This document shows, one piece after another, positions 8,124-15,985 of a DNA stretch of 64,000 nt. Each line of letters opens with the position of its first letter. Position 1 is the first letter of the stretch. The notes below the pieces were generated by a model. That model worked only from the letters and a program-made list of their open reading frames with translations, did no database searches and had not been told where the DNA came from. Origin of the DNA: Tabrizicola_A sp964393035 (GTDB taxonomy: Bacteria > Pseudomonadota > Alphaproteobacteria > Rhodobacterales > Rhodobacteraceae). The stretch lies in the NCBI GenBank assembly GCA_964393035.1, contig CAYMRX010000005.1:124001-188000 (forward strand), in the 5' to 3' direction. Made by a program: the position numbers and the translations under genes.

Positions 8124-9830
8124 TTACGCCTTGATAAGGCCCAGAGATTCCAGTTTCAGGATCACCTGATGGGCGCAGGCGTCCACCTCGGTGCCTTCGG
8201 TGTCCAGCACGATTTCGGCTTTGGTCGGGGCTTCATAGGGGTCGGAGATCCCGGTGAATTCCTTGATCTTGCCTTCGCGGGCCAGCTTATAAAGCCCCTT
8301 GCGGTCGCGGCGTTCACATTCCTCGACCGAGGTCGAGACGTGAACCTCGATGAAGGCGCCAAAGCCCTCGATCATCTCGCGCACGGCACGGCGGGTCGCG
8401 GTATAGGGTGCGATCGGCGCACAGATTGCGATGCCGCCGTTCTTGGTGATCTCGGACGCGACATAGCCGATGCGGCGGATGTTGATGTCGCGGTGTTCTT
8501 TCGAGAAGCCGAGTTCCGAGCTGAGATGTTTGCGGACCACATCGCCATCCAGAAGCGTTACCGGGCGCCCGCCCTGTTCCATCAGCTTGACCATCAGTGC
8601 GTTGGCGATGGTCGATTTGCCCGAACCGGAAAGCCCGGTGAAGAACACGGTAAAGCCCTGCTTGTCCCGTGCGGGTGAGGTCTTGCGCAGTTGGGTCACG
8701 ACCTCGGGGAACGAGAACCATTCCGGAATGTCCAGACCTTCGCGCAGGCGGCGGCGCAGTTCGGTGCCGGAAATGTCCAAGACCGTGCAGCCTTCCGGCA
8801 CTTCGTTCGCCGGGAAATATTGCGCCTTTTCCTGCACATAGACCATGTGTTTGAAATCGACCATGGTGACGCCGATTTCTTCCTCATGCGCCTTGAACAG
8901 CTCTTGCGCGTCATAGGGACCGTAGAAATCCTGACCCTGGCTGTTCTTGCCGGGGCCGGCGTGGTCACGGCCAACGATGAAATGGGTCACGCCATGGTTG
9001 CGGCGGATCAACCCGTGCCAGACCGCCTCACGCGGGCCAGCCATGCGCATCGCGAGATTCAAGAGCGACATGGTGGTGGTCGAGGCCGGGTACTTGTCGA
9101 TCACCGCCTCATAGCAGCGCACGCGGGTGAAGTGGTCGACATCGCCCGGTTTGGTCATGCCGACGACCGGATGGATCAAGAGGTTGGCCTGCGCCTCACG
9201 TGCCGCACGGAAGGTCAGTTCCTGATGCGCGCGGTGCAGGGGGTTGCGGGTCTGGAAGGCCACGACCTTGTGCCAGCCCAGCTTGCGGAACAGCGCGCGC
9301 AGCTCGTTCGGCGTGTCGCGGCGGGCCTTGAAATCGTAATGCACGGGCTGCTGGATGCCGGTGATCGGGCCGCCGAGATAGATCTTGCCGGCCTGATTGT
9401 GCAGATAGTTCACCGCCGGATGCGCCAGATCATCGGCACCGAACACCTTTTCGGCCTCATGCGCCTTGTTCGGCTCCCATTTGTCGGTGATCGACAGGAT
9501 GGCAAGGATCACGCCTTCGGCGTCGCGCAGCGCAATGTCCTGACCGGGGGCAACCTTTTCGGCAAAGGCCTCCGACACATCCAGCGTGATCGGCATCGGC
9601 CAAAGCGTGCCATCGGCCAGCCGCATGTTGTCGACGATACCGTTGTAATCGGCCTCGGAGTTGAAGCCCTTCAGCGGGAAGAACCCGCCGTTCATCAAAA
9701 GCTCCAGATCGCAAACCTGACGCGGGGTCAGATCCCACGACGGCAGCCCGGCTGCCTCGTGCTTCAGTTTCAGCGCGGATTCGTGAGAGACATACAGCTC
9801 CGGGATCGGGGCGTGATTAGACAGGGCCAT
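8124..9830 (-). CDS. bifunctional sulfate adenylyltransferase/adenylylsulfate kinase
   Basis: A 568-residue fusion making APS from sulfate and ATP, then PAPS. Residues 1-385 are the ATP sulfurylase: 'QTRNPLHRAHQ' (193-203) and 'GRDHAGPG' (287-294) are its nucleotide motifs. Residues 390-568 are APS kinase with P-loop 'GLSGSGKST' (399-407), 'LLDGDVVRKHLSSELGFS' and 'RDINIRRIGYVA'. The domain order, sulfurylase then kinase, is opposite to animal PAPSS and common in this order of bacteria. The ATG at 9830 (MALSNHAPIPELYV) is chosen because upstream codons do not resemble the family. No cysDN, cysH or cysI is adjacent. Confidence 0.95.
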   Translation of the reverse strand: MALSNHAPIPELYVSHESALKLKHEAAGLPSWDLTPRQVCDLELLMNGGFFPLKGFNSEADYNGIVDNMRLADGTLWPMPITLDVSEAFAEKVAPGQDIALRDAEGVILAILSITDKWEPNKAHEAEKVFGADDLAHPAVNYLHNQAGKIYLGGPITGIQQPVHYDFKARRDTPNELRALFRKLGWHKVVAFQTRNPLHRAHQELTFRAAREAQANLLIHPVVGMTKPGDVDHFTRVRCYEAVIDKYPASTTTMSLLNLAMRMAGPREAVWHGLIRRNHGVTHFIVGRDHAGPGKNSQGQDFYGPYDAQELFKAHEEEIGVTMVDFKHMVYVQEKAQYFPANEVPEGCTVLDISGTELRRRLREGLDIPEWFSFPEVVTQLRKTSPARDKQGFTVFFTGLSGSGKSTIANALMVKLMEQGGRPVTLLDGDVVRKHLSSELGFSKEHRDINIRRIGYVASEITKNGGIAICAPIAPYTATRRAVREMIEGFGAFIEVHVSTSVEECERRDRKGLYKLAREGKIKEFTGISDPYEAPTKAEIVLDTEGTEVDACAHQVILKLESLGLIKA

Positions 9831-9989
9831 TGGTAAATGCTCGCTTTGTTGACCTTGGCTGCGCCGGGTGTCGGACCGGTGCAGATTTGGACGCGGCTTT
9901 AGACCCTGAACCGGGCATATTTCAAGCAAACTTGGGGTTTTGTTGCGCAATTAGGGCGGAAATGCCGCGAATGGCGCCGGGCTTGGGAC

Positions 9990-10020
9990 GTCATCCCCCG
10001 GAACGCGGCGGGGGGATGAC
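9990..10020. terminator. 10-bp perfect inverted repeat after trxB
   Basis: GTCATCCCCC (9990-9999) and GGGGGATGAC (10011-10020) form a perfect stem with an 11-nt loop, 25 bp downstream of the trxB stop. There is no T-run, so it is a weak or processing-type terminator, or a small palindromic repeat. Confidence 0.5.
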
Positions 10021-10044
10021 AAGGTTCCGAAAGGGACGGGCCGA

Positions 10045-10983
10045 TCAGTGGCCGGCGAGGTAGCGCTCGGCGTCAAGGGCGGCCATGCAGCCCATTCCGG
10101 CGCTGGTGACAGCCTGACGATAGACATGATCGGTCAGGTCGCCCGCCGCGAACACGCCGGGAATCGCGGTGCGGGTCGATCCCGGTTCCACCTTCACATA
10201 GCCGCCGGAGTGCAGTTCCAACTGGTCCTTGACCAGTTCCGAGGCGGGCGCATGGCCGATGGCGACAAAGAAGCCATGGCAGGGGACGTCCTTCGTCTCG
10301 CCGGTCTGCACGTTGCGGGTGCGCACGGCGGTGACAGAGGTCGGCGCATCGCTGCCCAGAACCTCGACCACTTCCGAATTCCACAGCAGTTCGATCTTGG
10401 GATGCTTGAACAGCCGGTCTTGCAGGATCTTTTCGGCCCGCAGGAAATCGCGGCGGTGAATGAGCGTGACCTTGGTGGCGAAATTGGTCAGGAACAACGC
10501 CTCCTCGACAGCGGTGTTGCCGCCGCCGATCACCACAACTTCCTTGCCGCGATAGAAGAACCCGTCGCAGGTGGCGCAGGCCGACACGCCAAAGCCCTTG
10601 AACTTTTCTTCCGAAGGCAGGCCCAGCCATTTGGCCTGCGCGCCCGTGGCAAGGATCACCGCATCGGCGGTATAGGTGGTGCCGCTGTCGCCTTTCGCGG
10701 TGAAGGGGCGCTTTTGCAGATCAAGGCTGGTGATGTAGTCGGAAATCACCTCGGCCCCCATCGCCTCGGCATGGGCCTGCATGTTGACCATCAGATCGGG
10801 GCCTTGAATGTGCTTTTCGCCCGGCCAGTTTTCCACCTCGGTCGTGATGGTCAATTGGCCACCGGGTTGCAGGCCCTGCACCAGAATGGGGTTCAGCATG
10901 GCGCGGGCCGAATAGACGGCTGCGGTATAACCCGCCGGGCCAGAGCCGATGATCAGAACCGATGTGTGCCGCGTCTCGCCCAT
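10045..10983 (-). CDS. trxB: thioredoxin-disulfide reductase
   Basis: A 312-residue flavoprotein reducing thioredoxin with NADPH in the cytosol. FAD site 'LIIGSGPAGYTAAVYSAR' (10-27), redox pair Cys136-Ala-Thr-Cys139 in 'SACATCDGFF', NADPH site 'VVVIGGGNTAVEEALFL', and the C-terminal FAD motif 'PGVFAAGDLTD'. Length and motif order are those of low-molecular-weight bacterial TrxB. It diverges from an Lrp-family regulator, a frequent alphaproteobacterial pairing. Confidence 0.97.
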   Translation of the reverse strand: MGETRHTSVLIIGSGPAGYTAAVYSARAMLNPILVQGLQPGGQLTITTEVENWPGEKHIQGPDLMVNMQAHAEAMGAEVISDYITSLDLQKRPFTAKGDSGTTYTADAVILATGAQAKWLGLPSEEKFKGFGVSACATCDGFFYRGKEVVVIGGGNTAVEEALFLTNFATKVTLIHRRDFLRAEKILQDRLFKHPKIELLWNSEVVEVLGSDAPTSVTAVRTRNVQTGETKDVPCHGFFVAIGHAPASELVKDQLELHSGGYVKVEPGSTRTAIPGVFAAGDLTDHVYRQAVTSAGMGCMAALDAERYLAGH

Positions 10984-11143
10984 TCTATCCCCCGGGATTC
11001 GTTGTCTCGTCTCATATATGCAAGGGGGCAGAGACGGGAAAGCCCCGCCTCAAACCCCACGGTTACGAAAAATTGCGCTTCCACGAAATATTATTGCGCC
11101 CGTTTTGTCATGCGCCTAATAAGTGTCAAAACAGGAGTTATGA

Positions 11144-11644
11144 ATGGCCACCTCCAAGCTCGATCCGATCGACCGTCACATCTTGGCTGAATTGCAGGCC
11201 GATGGGCGGATGACGAATGTCGAGTTGGCCAGTCGCGTCGGAATTTCCGCGCCGCCCTGCCTGCGCCGGGTGCGCACGCTGGAGGAGGAGGGCTATATCA
11301 AAGGCTATCATGCCGAGGTGAACGCCCGCGAACTGGGGTTCGAGGTTGCGGTGTTTGCCATGGTGCGGCTGAACTCTCAGGCCGAGGCGGACCTGTCGGC
11401 ATTCGAGGCGCGCTGCCGCGCCTGGCCCTTGGTCCGCGAATGTCACATGCTGAACGGCGAGATTGATTTCATTCTGAAATGCGTCTCGCCGGACCTGTCA
11501 TCGTTCCAGAACTTCCTGACCGAGGAACTTCTGAAAGCCGACAATGTCGCCAATGTCAAAACCAGTCTGGTGATCCGCTGCGCCAAGGATGAGCCGGGCC
11601 TGCCGTTTGATGTGCTGGAAGCGCGGCTGGCAAAGAACGCCTGA
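11144..11644 (+). CDS. Lrp/AsnC family transcriptional regulator
   Basis: A 166-residue regulator: an AsnC-type winged HTH at residues 5-65 ('LDPIDRHILAELQADGRMTN', 'LASRVGISAPPCLRRVRTLEEEGYIKGY'), then a RAM ligand-binding domain (about 70-150, 'VAVFAMVRLN...VRECHMLNGEIDFILKCVSPDL'). Lrp proteins form octamers and respond to amino acids. AGGAG sits about 9 bases before the ATG. It diverges from trxB; the AT-richer 160-bp gap between them presumably carries both promoters. The target is unknown. Confidence 0.93.
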   Translation: MATSKLDPIDRHILAELQADGRMTNVELASRVGISAPPCLRRVRTLEEEGYIKGYHAEVNARELGFEVAVFAMVRLNSQAEADLSAFEARCRAWPLVRECHMLNGEIDFILKCVSPDLSSFQNFLTEELLKADNVANVKTSLVIRCAKDEPGLPFDVLEARLAKNA

Positions 11645-11652
11645 AGCGGTTC

Positions 11653-11695
11653 AGGCCGCCCCGTCAGGTTGCCAGAGGAGCAACCGGGGCGGCCT
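11653..11695 (+). terminator. terminator of the Lrp gene
   Basis: AGGCCGCCCC (11653-11662) pairs with GGGGCGGCCT (11686-11695), and the inner GGTTG/CAACC continues the stem. A short TT follows. It begins 9 bp after the stop codon. Confidence 0.7.
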
Positions 11696-11699
11696 TGTG

Positions 11700-11970
11700 C
11701 GTGCGCGTTTTTCCGAAATGGCCTGTCGGCCATCCGGGGCGGTCACGGCGCTGCCTTTGCGGGGCTGCACACGTCGTCACTGCCTGTTTTACAGAAGGGA
11801 CATCTGATGCGCCGACCATCTTCAGATCGGCGCGGATTGTCAAAATTATTGCGCAATTGGGCAGGGTTACGCCCCGATCCTCGCAACGGTGCGGGGATTG
11901 TTCTTGGGGCTTGGAACAATGCCGTGAAAGACGGCCGCGAATCATCCTGACGGGCCAAAGGGGCCGAAAA
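11700..11970. other. intergenic stretch without a convincing gene
   Basis: Between the Lrp terminator and the terminator of the small basic protein. Overlapping reading frames exist in several phases, but none has a family-like sequence or a good ribosome site. A small hairpin (CGCCGA with TCGGCG around 11810-11835) and an AT-richer patch near 11840-11860 are the only structure seen. Confidence 0.5.
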
Positions 11971-11971
11971 T

Positions 11972-12003
11972 GGGAAAAGGGCCGGAGATTTCCCCCGGCC
12001 CTG
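11972..12003 (-). terminator. Rho-independent terminator of the 49-residue gene
   Basis: On the minus strand AGGGCCGG (12002-11995) pairs with CCGGCCCT (11985-11978), followed by TTTTCCC. It lies about 20 bp after the stop codon of the small gene at 12023-12172 and supports that gene being real and read leftward. Confidence 0.8.
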
Positions 12004-12022
12004 TCCTGATCTGCGCATGGTC

Positions 12023-12172
12023 TTAGCGTGCGGCCATGGCGCGTGGCGCGGGCTTGGCCAGATCTTTCAGCGCGGCCGGGCGTCGGCGGGTGCTGCGGGC
12101 CCAAGGCAGCGCGACCTGCACCTCGGTCGAGGCGGCGATGACGGATTTCATCCAGCGACGATCTTTCTTCAT
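12023..12172 (-). CDS. small basic protein (49 residues), Rhodobacterales type
   Basis: The protein starts at the ATG at 12172 with AGAAGGA about 9 bases upstream: MKKDRRWMKSVIAAS, then 'ALPWARSTRRRP', ending in Pro/Ala/Arg. It is strongly basic with a single amphipathic or hydrophobic patch ('SVIAASTEVQVALPW'). From memory, very similar short proteins occur across Rhodobacteraceae as conserved hypotheticals; no function is known to me. Its own ribosome site and a textbook terminator frame it exactly, which argues against a shadow reading frame. Confidence 0.68.
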   Translation of the reverse strand: MKKDRRWMKSVIAASTEVQVALPWARSTRRRPAALKDLAKPAPRAMAAR

Positions 12173-12433
12173 GGGCTTGGTCCTTCTGGTCCGATGTCTT
12201 GCGGTCATTCCGACCCTCACCGCCAGTTTCGCCGTGCTTTGCGGCAAGGATTTGTCCCGTTTGGCAGGATTTTCAGAAATCGCGCGATGAAAGCCCGACA
12301 AATTGTGGCAGGCGGGCCAGAGACGCGGGGCCAAGAAAACAAGCCTGTTGTCAGGGATATGGAAACAATAGCGCAGGACCGTTGCGCGGAATGTGGCAAT
12401 CCTTGGGCCAGACCTGCCTAAAGCCTGCCAAAG

Positions 12434-13183
12434 TCAGAGCCGGATCACCGAAACCAGCCGGCCGTAATCCGCCTCGGCCGCATGGGTGGTGCGTCGGTAG
12501 GAATAGAATCGGGCCGGGTCGCCATAGGTGCAATGGTGGGTCCATTCGGCATGGCCGACACCGGCCGCGCGCAAGCGCCACAATCCATAACCGGGCAGGT
12601 CGAACAAATAGCGGTCGCCCTTGCCATTGATGAAGAACCGCCGGGCCTCGGGGGCATCATCGGTGAAGGTTTCAAAAAACTCCTGACCAACCTCATAGGC
12701 GCTTTGGCTGATGCAGGGGCCGATCACGGCGGCAATATTGGCGCGCCGCGCCCCCAAAGCCTCCATCGCGGCAAGCGTCGCCTCCAGCACGCCCGCTTGC
12801 GCACCTTTCCAGCCAGCATGGGCCGCGCCGATGACGCCCGCGTCTGCGTCGGAAAAAAGGACCGGCTGGCAATCGGCGGTCAGGATGGCAAGGCCAAGGC
12901 CCGGCGTCGCGGTGACCATGGCATCGGCGCGCGGTTTGTCGGCAAGGGGGCCGCGCAGCGTCACCACATCGGGCGAATGGACCTGATGCACGCTGACCAG
13001 AGCCTCGGGCTCAAGCCCGAGCGCGTCGGCCACGCGGGCGCGGTTGATCGCGACGATTTCCGCCTGATCGGAGCTGCCGGTGCCGCAGTTCAGCCCGGCG
13101 AAGATGCCCGAAGATGCTCCGCCCTTGCGGGTGAAAAACCCATGGCGTGCGCTCAGCGCGTCGGAGGTAATAATCTCCAGCAT
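12434..13183 (-). CDS. pgeF: peptidoglycan editing factor / multicopper polyphenol oxidase family (YfiH, LACC1-like)
   Basis: A 249-residue protein of the PgeF/YfiH family. Motifs: 'HGFFTRKGGASSGIFAGLN' at the N-terminus, 'VHQVHS' (65-70), 'ILTADCQPVLF' and 'AAHAGWKGA', which supply the His/Cys metal or substrate ligands. Family members remove wrongly added L-Ser from muropeptides (E. coli PgeF) or act on purine nucleosides (LACC1). Its ATG overlaps the stop of the upstream methyltransferase by one base (TGATG), so the two are cotranslated. Confidence 0.93.
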   Translation of the reverse strand: MLEIITSDALSARHGFFTRKGGASSGIFAGLNCGTGSSDQAEIVAINRARVADALGLEPEALVSVHQVHSPDVVTLRGPLADKPRADAMVTATPGLGLAILTADCQPVLFSDADAGVIGAAHAGWKGAQAGVLEATLAAMEALGARRANIAAVIGPCISQSAYEVGQEFFETFTDDAPEARRFFINGKGDRYLFDLPGYGLWRLRAAGVGHAEWTHHCTYGDPARFYSYRRTTHAAEADYGRLVSVIRL

Positions 13184-14229
13184 CAGCTAAATCCCGCAGG
13201 TGGTGGCGCATCCGGCCGGGTCAGGGCCAGCACTTTGAACAAGCTTCCCATTTCTGTGGCGTCGGTCAAGCGGCGATGCGCGGCAAGGTGATTTTCCAAG
13301 GCCTGCCCTGACAGTCCCTGCGCCAGACGGGCGGCGCGGGCGTCAATGCCAAGGGCGGTCAGAAAGGCGCCTTGGGTGGTATAGCGATGCGCCGGCCAGC
13401 CCCCGGCAAGCGCCTCGAAATCGACATGGGCGGTCAGATCGGCGCGGCCCGGTTCGGCCAAGGGGTCGCTGAAGGCGTGGTCCTTCAGCGCCTGCAAGGT
13501 GTCGCCCTTGGACCGCCAGCCGCCATAATCCACGATCAGCGCCAACCCGCCATGGCGCGAGAGCCGCTCTTTGAGGGTTGCCATATAGGGGGCTGCGGCA
13601 GGGCAGGTTTCCACCACGCTGCCTTCGGGGTCTTGCGCAAAGCGGCTGTCAAAGCCGGTGCCATCGGGGGCCAGCCCGAAAGCCAGTTTGCCCGCGGCAA
13701 GGCCGATCATCCGCTCATGCCAGCGCCCGTTTTGTTTCACATATTGGTGGATCGGCAGGGCGTCGAAAAACTCGTTGGCGATCAGAAACAGCGGCTGTTC
13801 GGGCAGGTCATCAATGGTGTCGATCCATGCGGGCGCATATCCGGCCAGTGCCTTGGCCTGTTCGGCGCGCAGCGCGGGCGATGCTTCGTGCAGCACCACT
13901 TGCAGGGCGGCATGAAACCCCGGAACCGCGTGGGTCGCGCGCAAGACATCGGCCATCAAGGTGCCGCGACCGGGGCCAAGTTCGGCCAAGGTAAAGCGGG
14001 CGGGCGCGCCTTGGTCCAGCCAAGCCTGCGCCAGACTGAGGCCGATGAGTTCGCCGAACATCTGGCTGATTTCCGGCGCGGTGACGAAATCCCCCTTGGC
14101 CCCAAAGGGCGGCCGCGTGGTGTAATAGCCATGCGCCGGGTGCATCAGACATTCGGCCATGTAGGCCGCAACCGTCATCGGCCCGTCATGGCCGATGCGC
14201 TCGGCCAAGAGCGCAGCCAAGGGTGTCAT
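13183..14229 (-). CDS. SAM-dependent methyltransferase, MidA/NDUFAF7 (COG1565) family
   Basis: A 348-residue protein from the ATG at 14229 (MTPLAALLAERIG). It shows the family start 'GPMTVAAYMAECLMHPAHGYYTTRPPFGAKGDFVTAPEISQMFGELIGL', the SAM motif 'LAELGPGRGTLMADVLRA' (about 90-107) and 'LIANEFFDALPIHQYV'. In mitochondria NDUFAF7 methylates a complex I arginine; bacterial targets are unproved. It overlaps lgt by 4 bp and pgeF by 1 bp: the lgt-midA-pgeF order is a common alphaproteobacterial operon. Confidence 0.92.
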   Translation of the reverse strand: MTPLAALLAERIGHDGPMTVAAYMAECLMHPAHGYYTTRPPFGAKGDFVTAPEISQMFGELIGLSLAQAWLDQGAPARFTLAELGPGRGTLMADVLRATHAVPGFHAALQVVLHEASPALRAEQAKALAGYAPAWIDTIDDLPEQPLFLIANEFFDALPIHQYVKQNGRWHERMIGLAAGKLAFGLAPDGTGFDSRFAQDPEGSVVETCPAAAPYMATLKERLSRHGGLALIVDYGGWRSKGDTLQALKDHAFSDPLAEPGRADLTAHVDFEALAGGWPAHRYTTQGAFLTALGIDARAARLAQGLSGQALENHLAAHRRLTDATEMGSLFKVLALTRPDAPPPAGFS

Positions 14230-15101
14230 GCGCGCTTGGCCCGGATCAGGAACCACAGGCCCGCGATCACCATGGGCAAGGACAAGAGTTGCCCCGCCGT
14301 CAGACCCCAGCCGCCCATATGCAGATAAAGCCCCAAGGGGTTGTCAGGGCTGACGAATTGCGCGTCGGGCTGGCGGAAGAATTCCACCGCAAACCGCGCG
14401 AGGCCATAGCCGGCAAAGAACAGCCCGGCGATTGCCCCCGGCCAGCGGAACCAACCCCGACGCCAGATCAGGACCGTGAACACCAGCATCAGCAGCAGGC
14501 CCTCAAGCCCTGCCTCATAAAGCTGGCTTGGATGGCGGATGCAGGGCAGATCGGCGCTGGCGCAGGCCTGCGCCGCCTCGCCCGGAAAGGCCACGCCCCA
14601 AGGCATCGCGGTCGGGCGGCCCCACAGTTCGGCGTTGATGAAATTGGCGACACGGCCAAGGAAAAGCCCGATCGGCACCACCGCGGCCATCAGATCGGCC
14701 ATGGGCAAGAGCGGCAGCTTTTCGCGGCGGCAGAACAGAAGGCCCGCCACAACAACGCCAAGAAAACCGCCGTGAAAGGACATGCCGCCCTCCCAGACCC
14801 GCAGAATGCGGCCCGGCTCTGCCACAAAGCCCGCAAGATCGTAAAACAGCACATAGCCCGCGCGCCCGCCAAGGATGACGCCCAAGGTGACCCAAGTCAG
14901 CAGCCGCTCGATCTGTTCGGGGGTGGCCGGGGCGGCCCCGGGCCAAAGCTGCGGGCTGCGCACCATGTGGACGATCAGCTTCCAGCCCGCGATCAGCCCA
15001 ACAAGATAGGCCAGCGCATACCAGCGCAAGGCCAGCGTCACCGGGCCGATCTCGATGGAAAAGATCTCGGGCGAAATGTCGGGGAACGGGATGTAAGACA
15101 T
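14226..15101 (-). CDS. lgt: prolipoprotein diacylglyceryl transferase
   Basis: A 291-residue inner-membrane enzyme attaching diacylglycerol from phosphatidylglycerol to the lipobox Cys of prolipoproteins. It starts at the ATG at 15101 (MSYIPFPDISPEIF). About seven membrane helices are evident, with the Lgt hallmarks 'LRWYALAYLVGLIAGW', 'GGRAGYVLFYD', 'WEGGMSFHGGFLG' (the essential HGG region), 'GRVANFINAELWGRPT' (the Lgt signature) and 'HPSQLYEAGLEG'. Upstream in-frame codons run antisense through ubiK and are not part of the gene. It is first in the lgt-midA-pgeF operon. Confidence 0.97.
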   Translation of the reverse strand: MSYIPFPDISPEIFSIEIGPVTLALRWYALAYLVGLIAGWKLIVHMVRSPQLWPGAAPATPEQIERLLTWVTLGVILGGRAGYVLFYDLAGFVAEPGRILRVWEGGMSFHGGFLGVVVAGLLFCRREKLPLLPMADLMAAVVPIGLFLGRVANFINAELWGRPTAMPWGVAFPGEAAQACASADLPCIRHPSQLYEAGLEGLLLMLVFTVLIWRRGWFRWPGAIAGLFFAGYGLARFAVEFFRQPDAQFVSPDNPLGLYLHMGGWGLTAGQLLSLPMVIAGLWFLIRAKRA

Positions 15102-15234
15102 GGGGCCTGCCCTGATGGTTTCGGGTCTTGTCCGGCAGGGGCGGCGGGATGTCAATCTCGGCCGATGCTGTCGGTCGGACTTGTGCCGGACGGCAGGGCG
15201 GACCATATAGACGGGAACGTGAATGGAGGCCCCC

Positions 15235-15477
15235 ATGCAACCCGGCAACAAGTTCTTTGATGACATGTCCAAGCTGATGACCAACGCCATGGGCGTGGCG
15301 CAGGGCGCCAAGACCGAGGCGGAGACGGCGATGAAGGGCTTTATTGACCGTTGGATGGCCGACCGCGATTTCGTCACCCGCGAGGAATTCGACGCGGTGC
15401 GCGCCATGGCGCAAAAGGCCCGCGAGGAAAATGCCGCCTTGGAAGCCCGCATCGCAGCGCTGGAAGCCAAGGGCTAA
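15235..15477 (+). CDS. ubiK: ubiquinone biosynthesis accessory factor UbiK (BMFP domain)
   Basis: An 80-residue helical protein. It is started at the ATG at 15235 because GGAGG lies 6 bases upstream; an ATG four codons earlier would overlap that ribosome site. The body 'NKFFDDMSKLMTNAMGVAQGAKTEAETAMKGFIDRWM' is an amphipathic helix and 'VTREEFDAVRAMAQKAREEN...LEARIAALEAK' a trimeric coiled coil, as in UbiK (formerly COG2960/BMFP). UbiK assists UbiJ in ubiquinone synthesis and membrane lipid binding. It diverges from lgt. Confidence 0.9.
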   Translation: MQPGNKFFDDMSKLMTNAMGVAQGAKTEAETAMKGFIDRWMADRDFVTREEFDAVRAMAQKAREENAALEARIAALEAKG

Positions 15478-15544
15478 ACCGCGGGAACATCCGGCCCGCT
15501 TTGGGGTTCTGCCTTCGCAAGCCATTCTGCTTACGGAGGAAAAG

Positions 15545-15919
15545 ATGCAAACTCTCGACACGACCCCCGGCACCTTGGGCACGCGCGGCGCGCTGGTGTC
15601 CAGTCATGATGTCAATGGCACGGCAGTTTATAGCCCGCAGCGCGAACATCTGGGCCATATCGACCATGTGATGATCGACAAGACCAGCGGCAACATCGGC
15701 TATGCGGTGATGGCCTTTGGCGGGTTTCTGGGGCTTGGGGAAAACCATGTCCCGGTGCCGTGGAAGACCTTGCGCTATGATACCGGCGTTGGCGGCTATG
15801 TCACCGACCTGACGCCAGAGCAACTGCGCGCCGCGCCCGAGGCGCCGCAGGACTGGGCCAGCAATGAAAGCTGGCGTCAGCGCAGCTATGACTATTACGG
15901 GCTGCCTTATTACTGGTAA
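15545..15919 (+). CDS. PRC-barrel domain protein
   Basis: A 124-residue protein from the ATG at 15545 with GGAGGAA upstream. Residues 15-85 form a PRC-barrel: 'LVSSHDVNGTAVYSPQREHLGHIDHVMIDKTSGNIGYAVMAFGGFLGLGENHVPVPWKTLRYD'-like strand pattern (seen in pieces). The tail 'QRSYDYYGLPYYW' is aromatic-rich, a feature of many alphaproteobacterial stress or envelope-associated PRC proteins. No signal peptide. The function is unknown. A GC-rich terminator follows. Confidence 0.85.
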   Translation: MQTLDTTPGTLGTRGALVSSHDVNGTAVYSPQREHLGHIDHVMIDKTSGNIGYAVMAFGGFLGLGENHVPVPWKTLRYDTGVGGYVTDLTPEQLRAAPEAPQDWASNESWRQRSYDYYGLPYYW

Positions 15920-15936
15920 CCCCGCACGTGCCATTC

Positions 15937-15959
15937 CGCCCCCCGGTTTGCGGGGGGCG
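15937..15959. terminator. hairpin between PRC-barrel gene and rimO
   Basis: CGCCCCCCG (15937-15945) pairs with CGGGGGGCG (15951-15959) around a GTTTG loop. It lies between convergent genes and could stop transcription in both directions, but has no T-run. Confidence 0.6.
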
Positions 15960-15985
15960 AAGGGCGCGCCCGTGTCACATGGGAT

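Noticed and set aside
11664..12104. 146-codon minus-strand frame and overlapping plus-strand frames in the Lrp downstream gap
   Set aside because: No ribosome site or family resemblance; the minus-strand frame also crosses the terminator at 11972-12003.
15102..15470. N-terminal extension of lgt upstream of the ATG at 15101
   Set aside because: The extra 123 codons run antisense through ubiK and lack any Lgt-like sequence.
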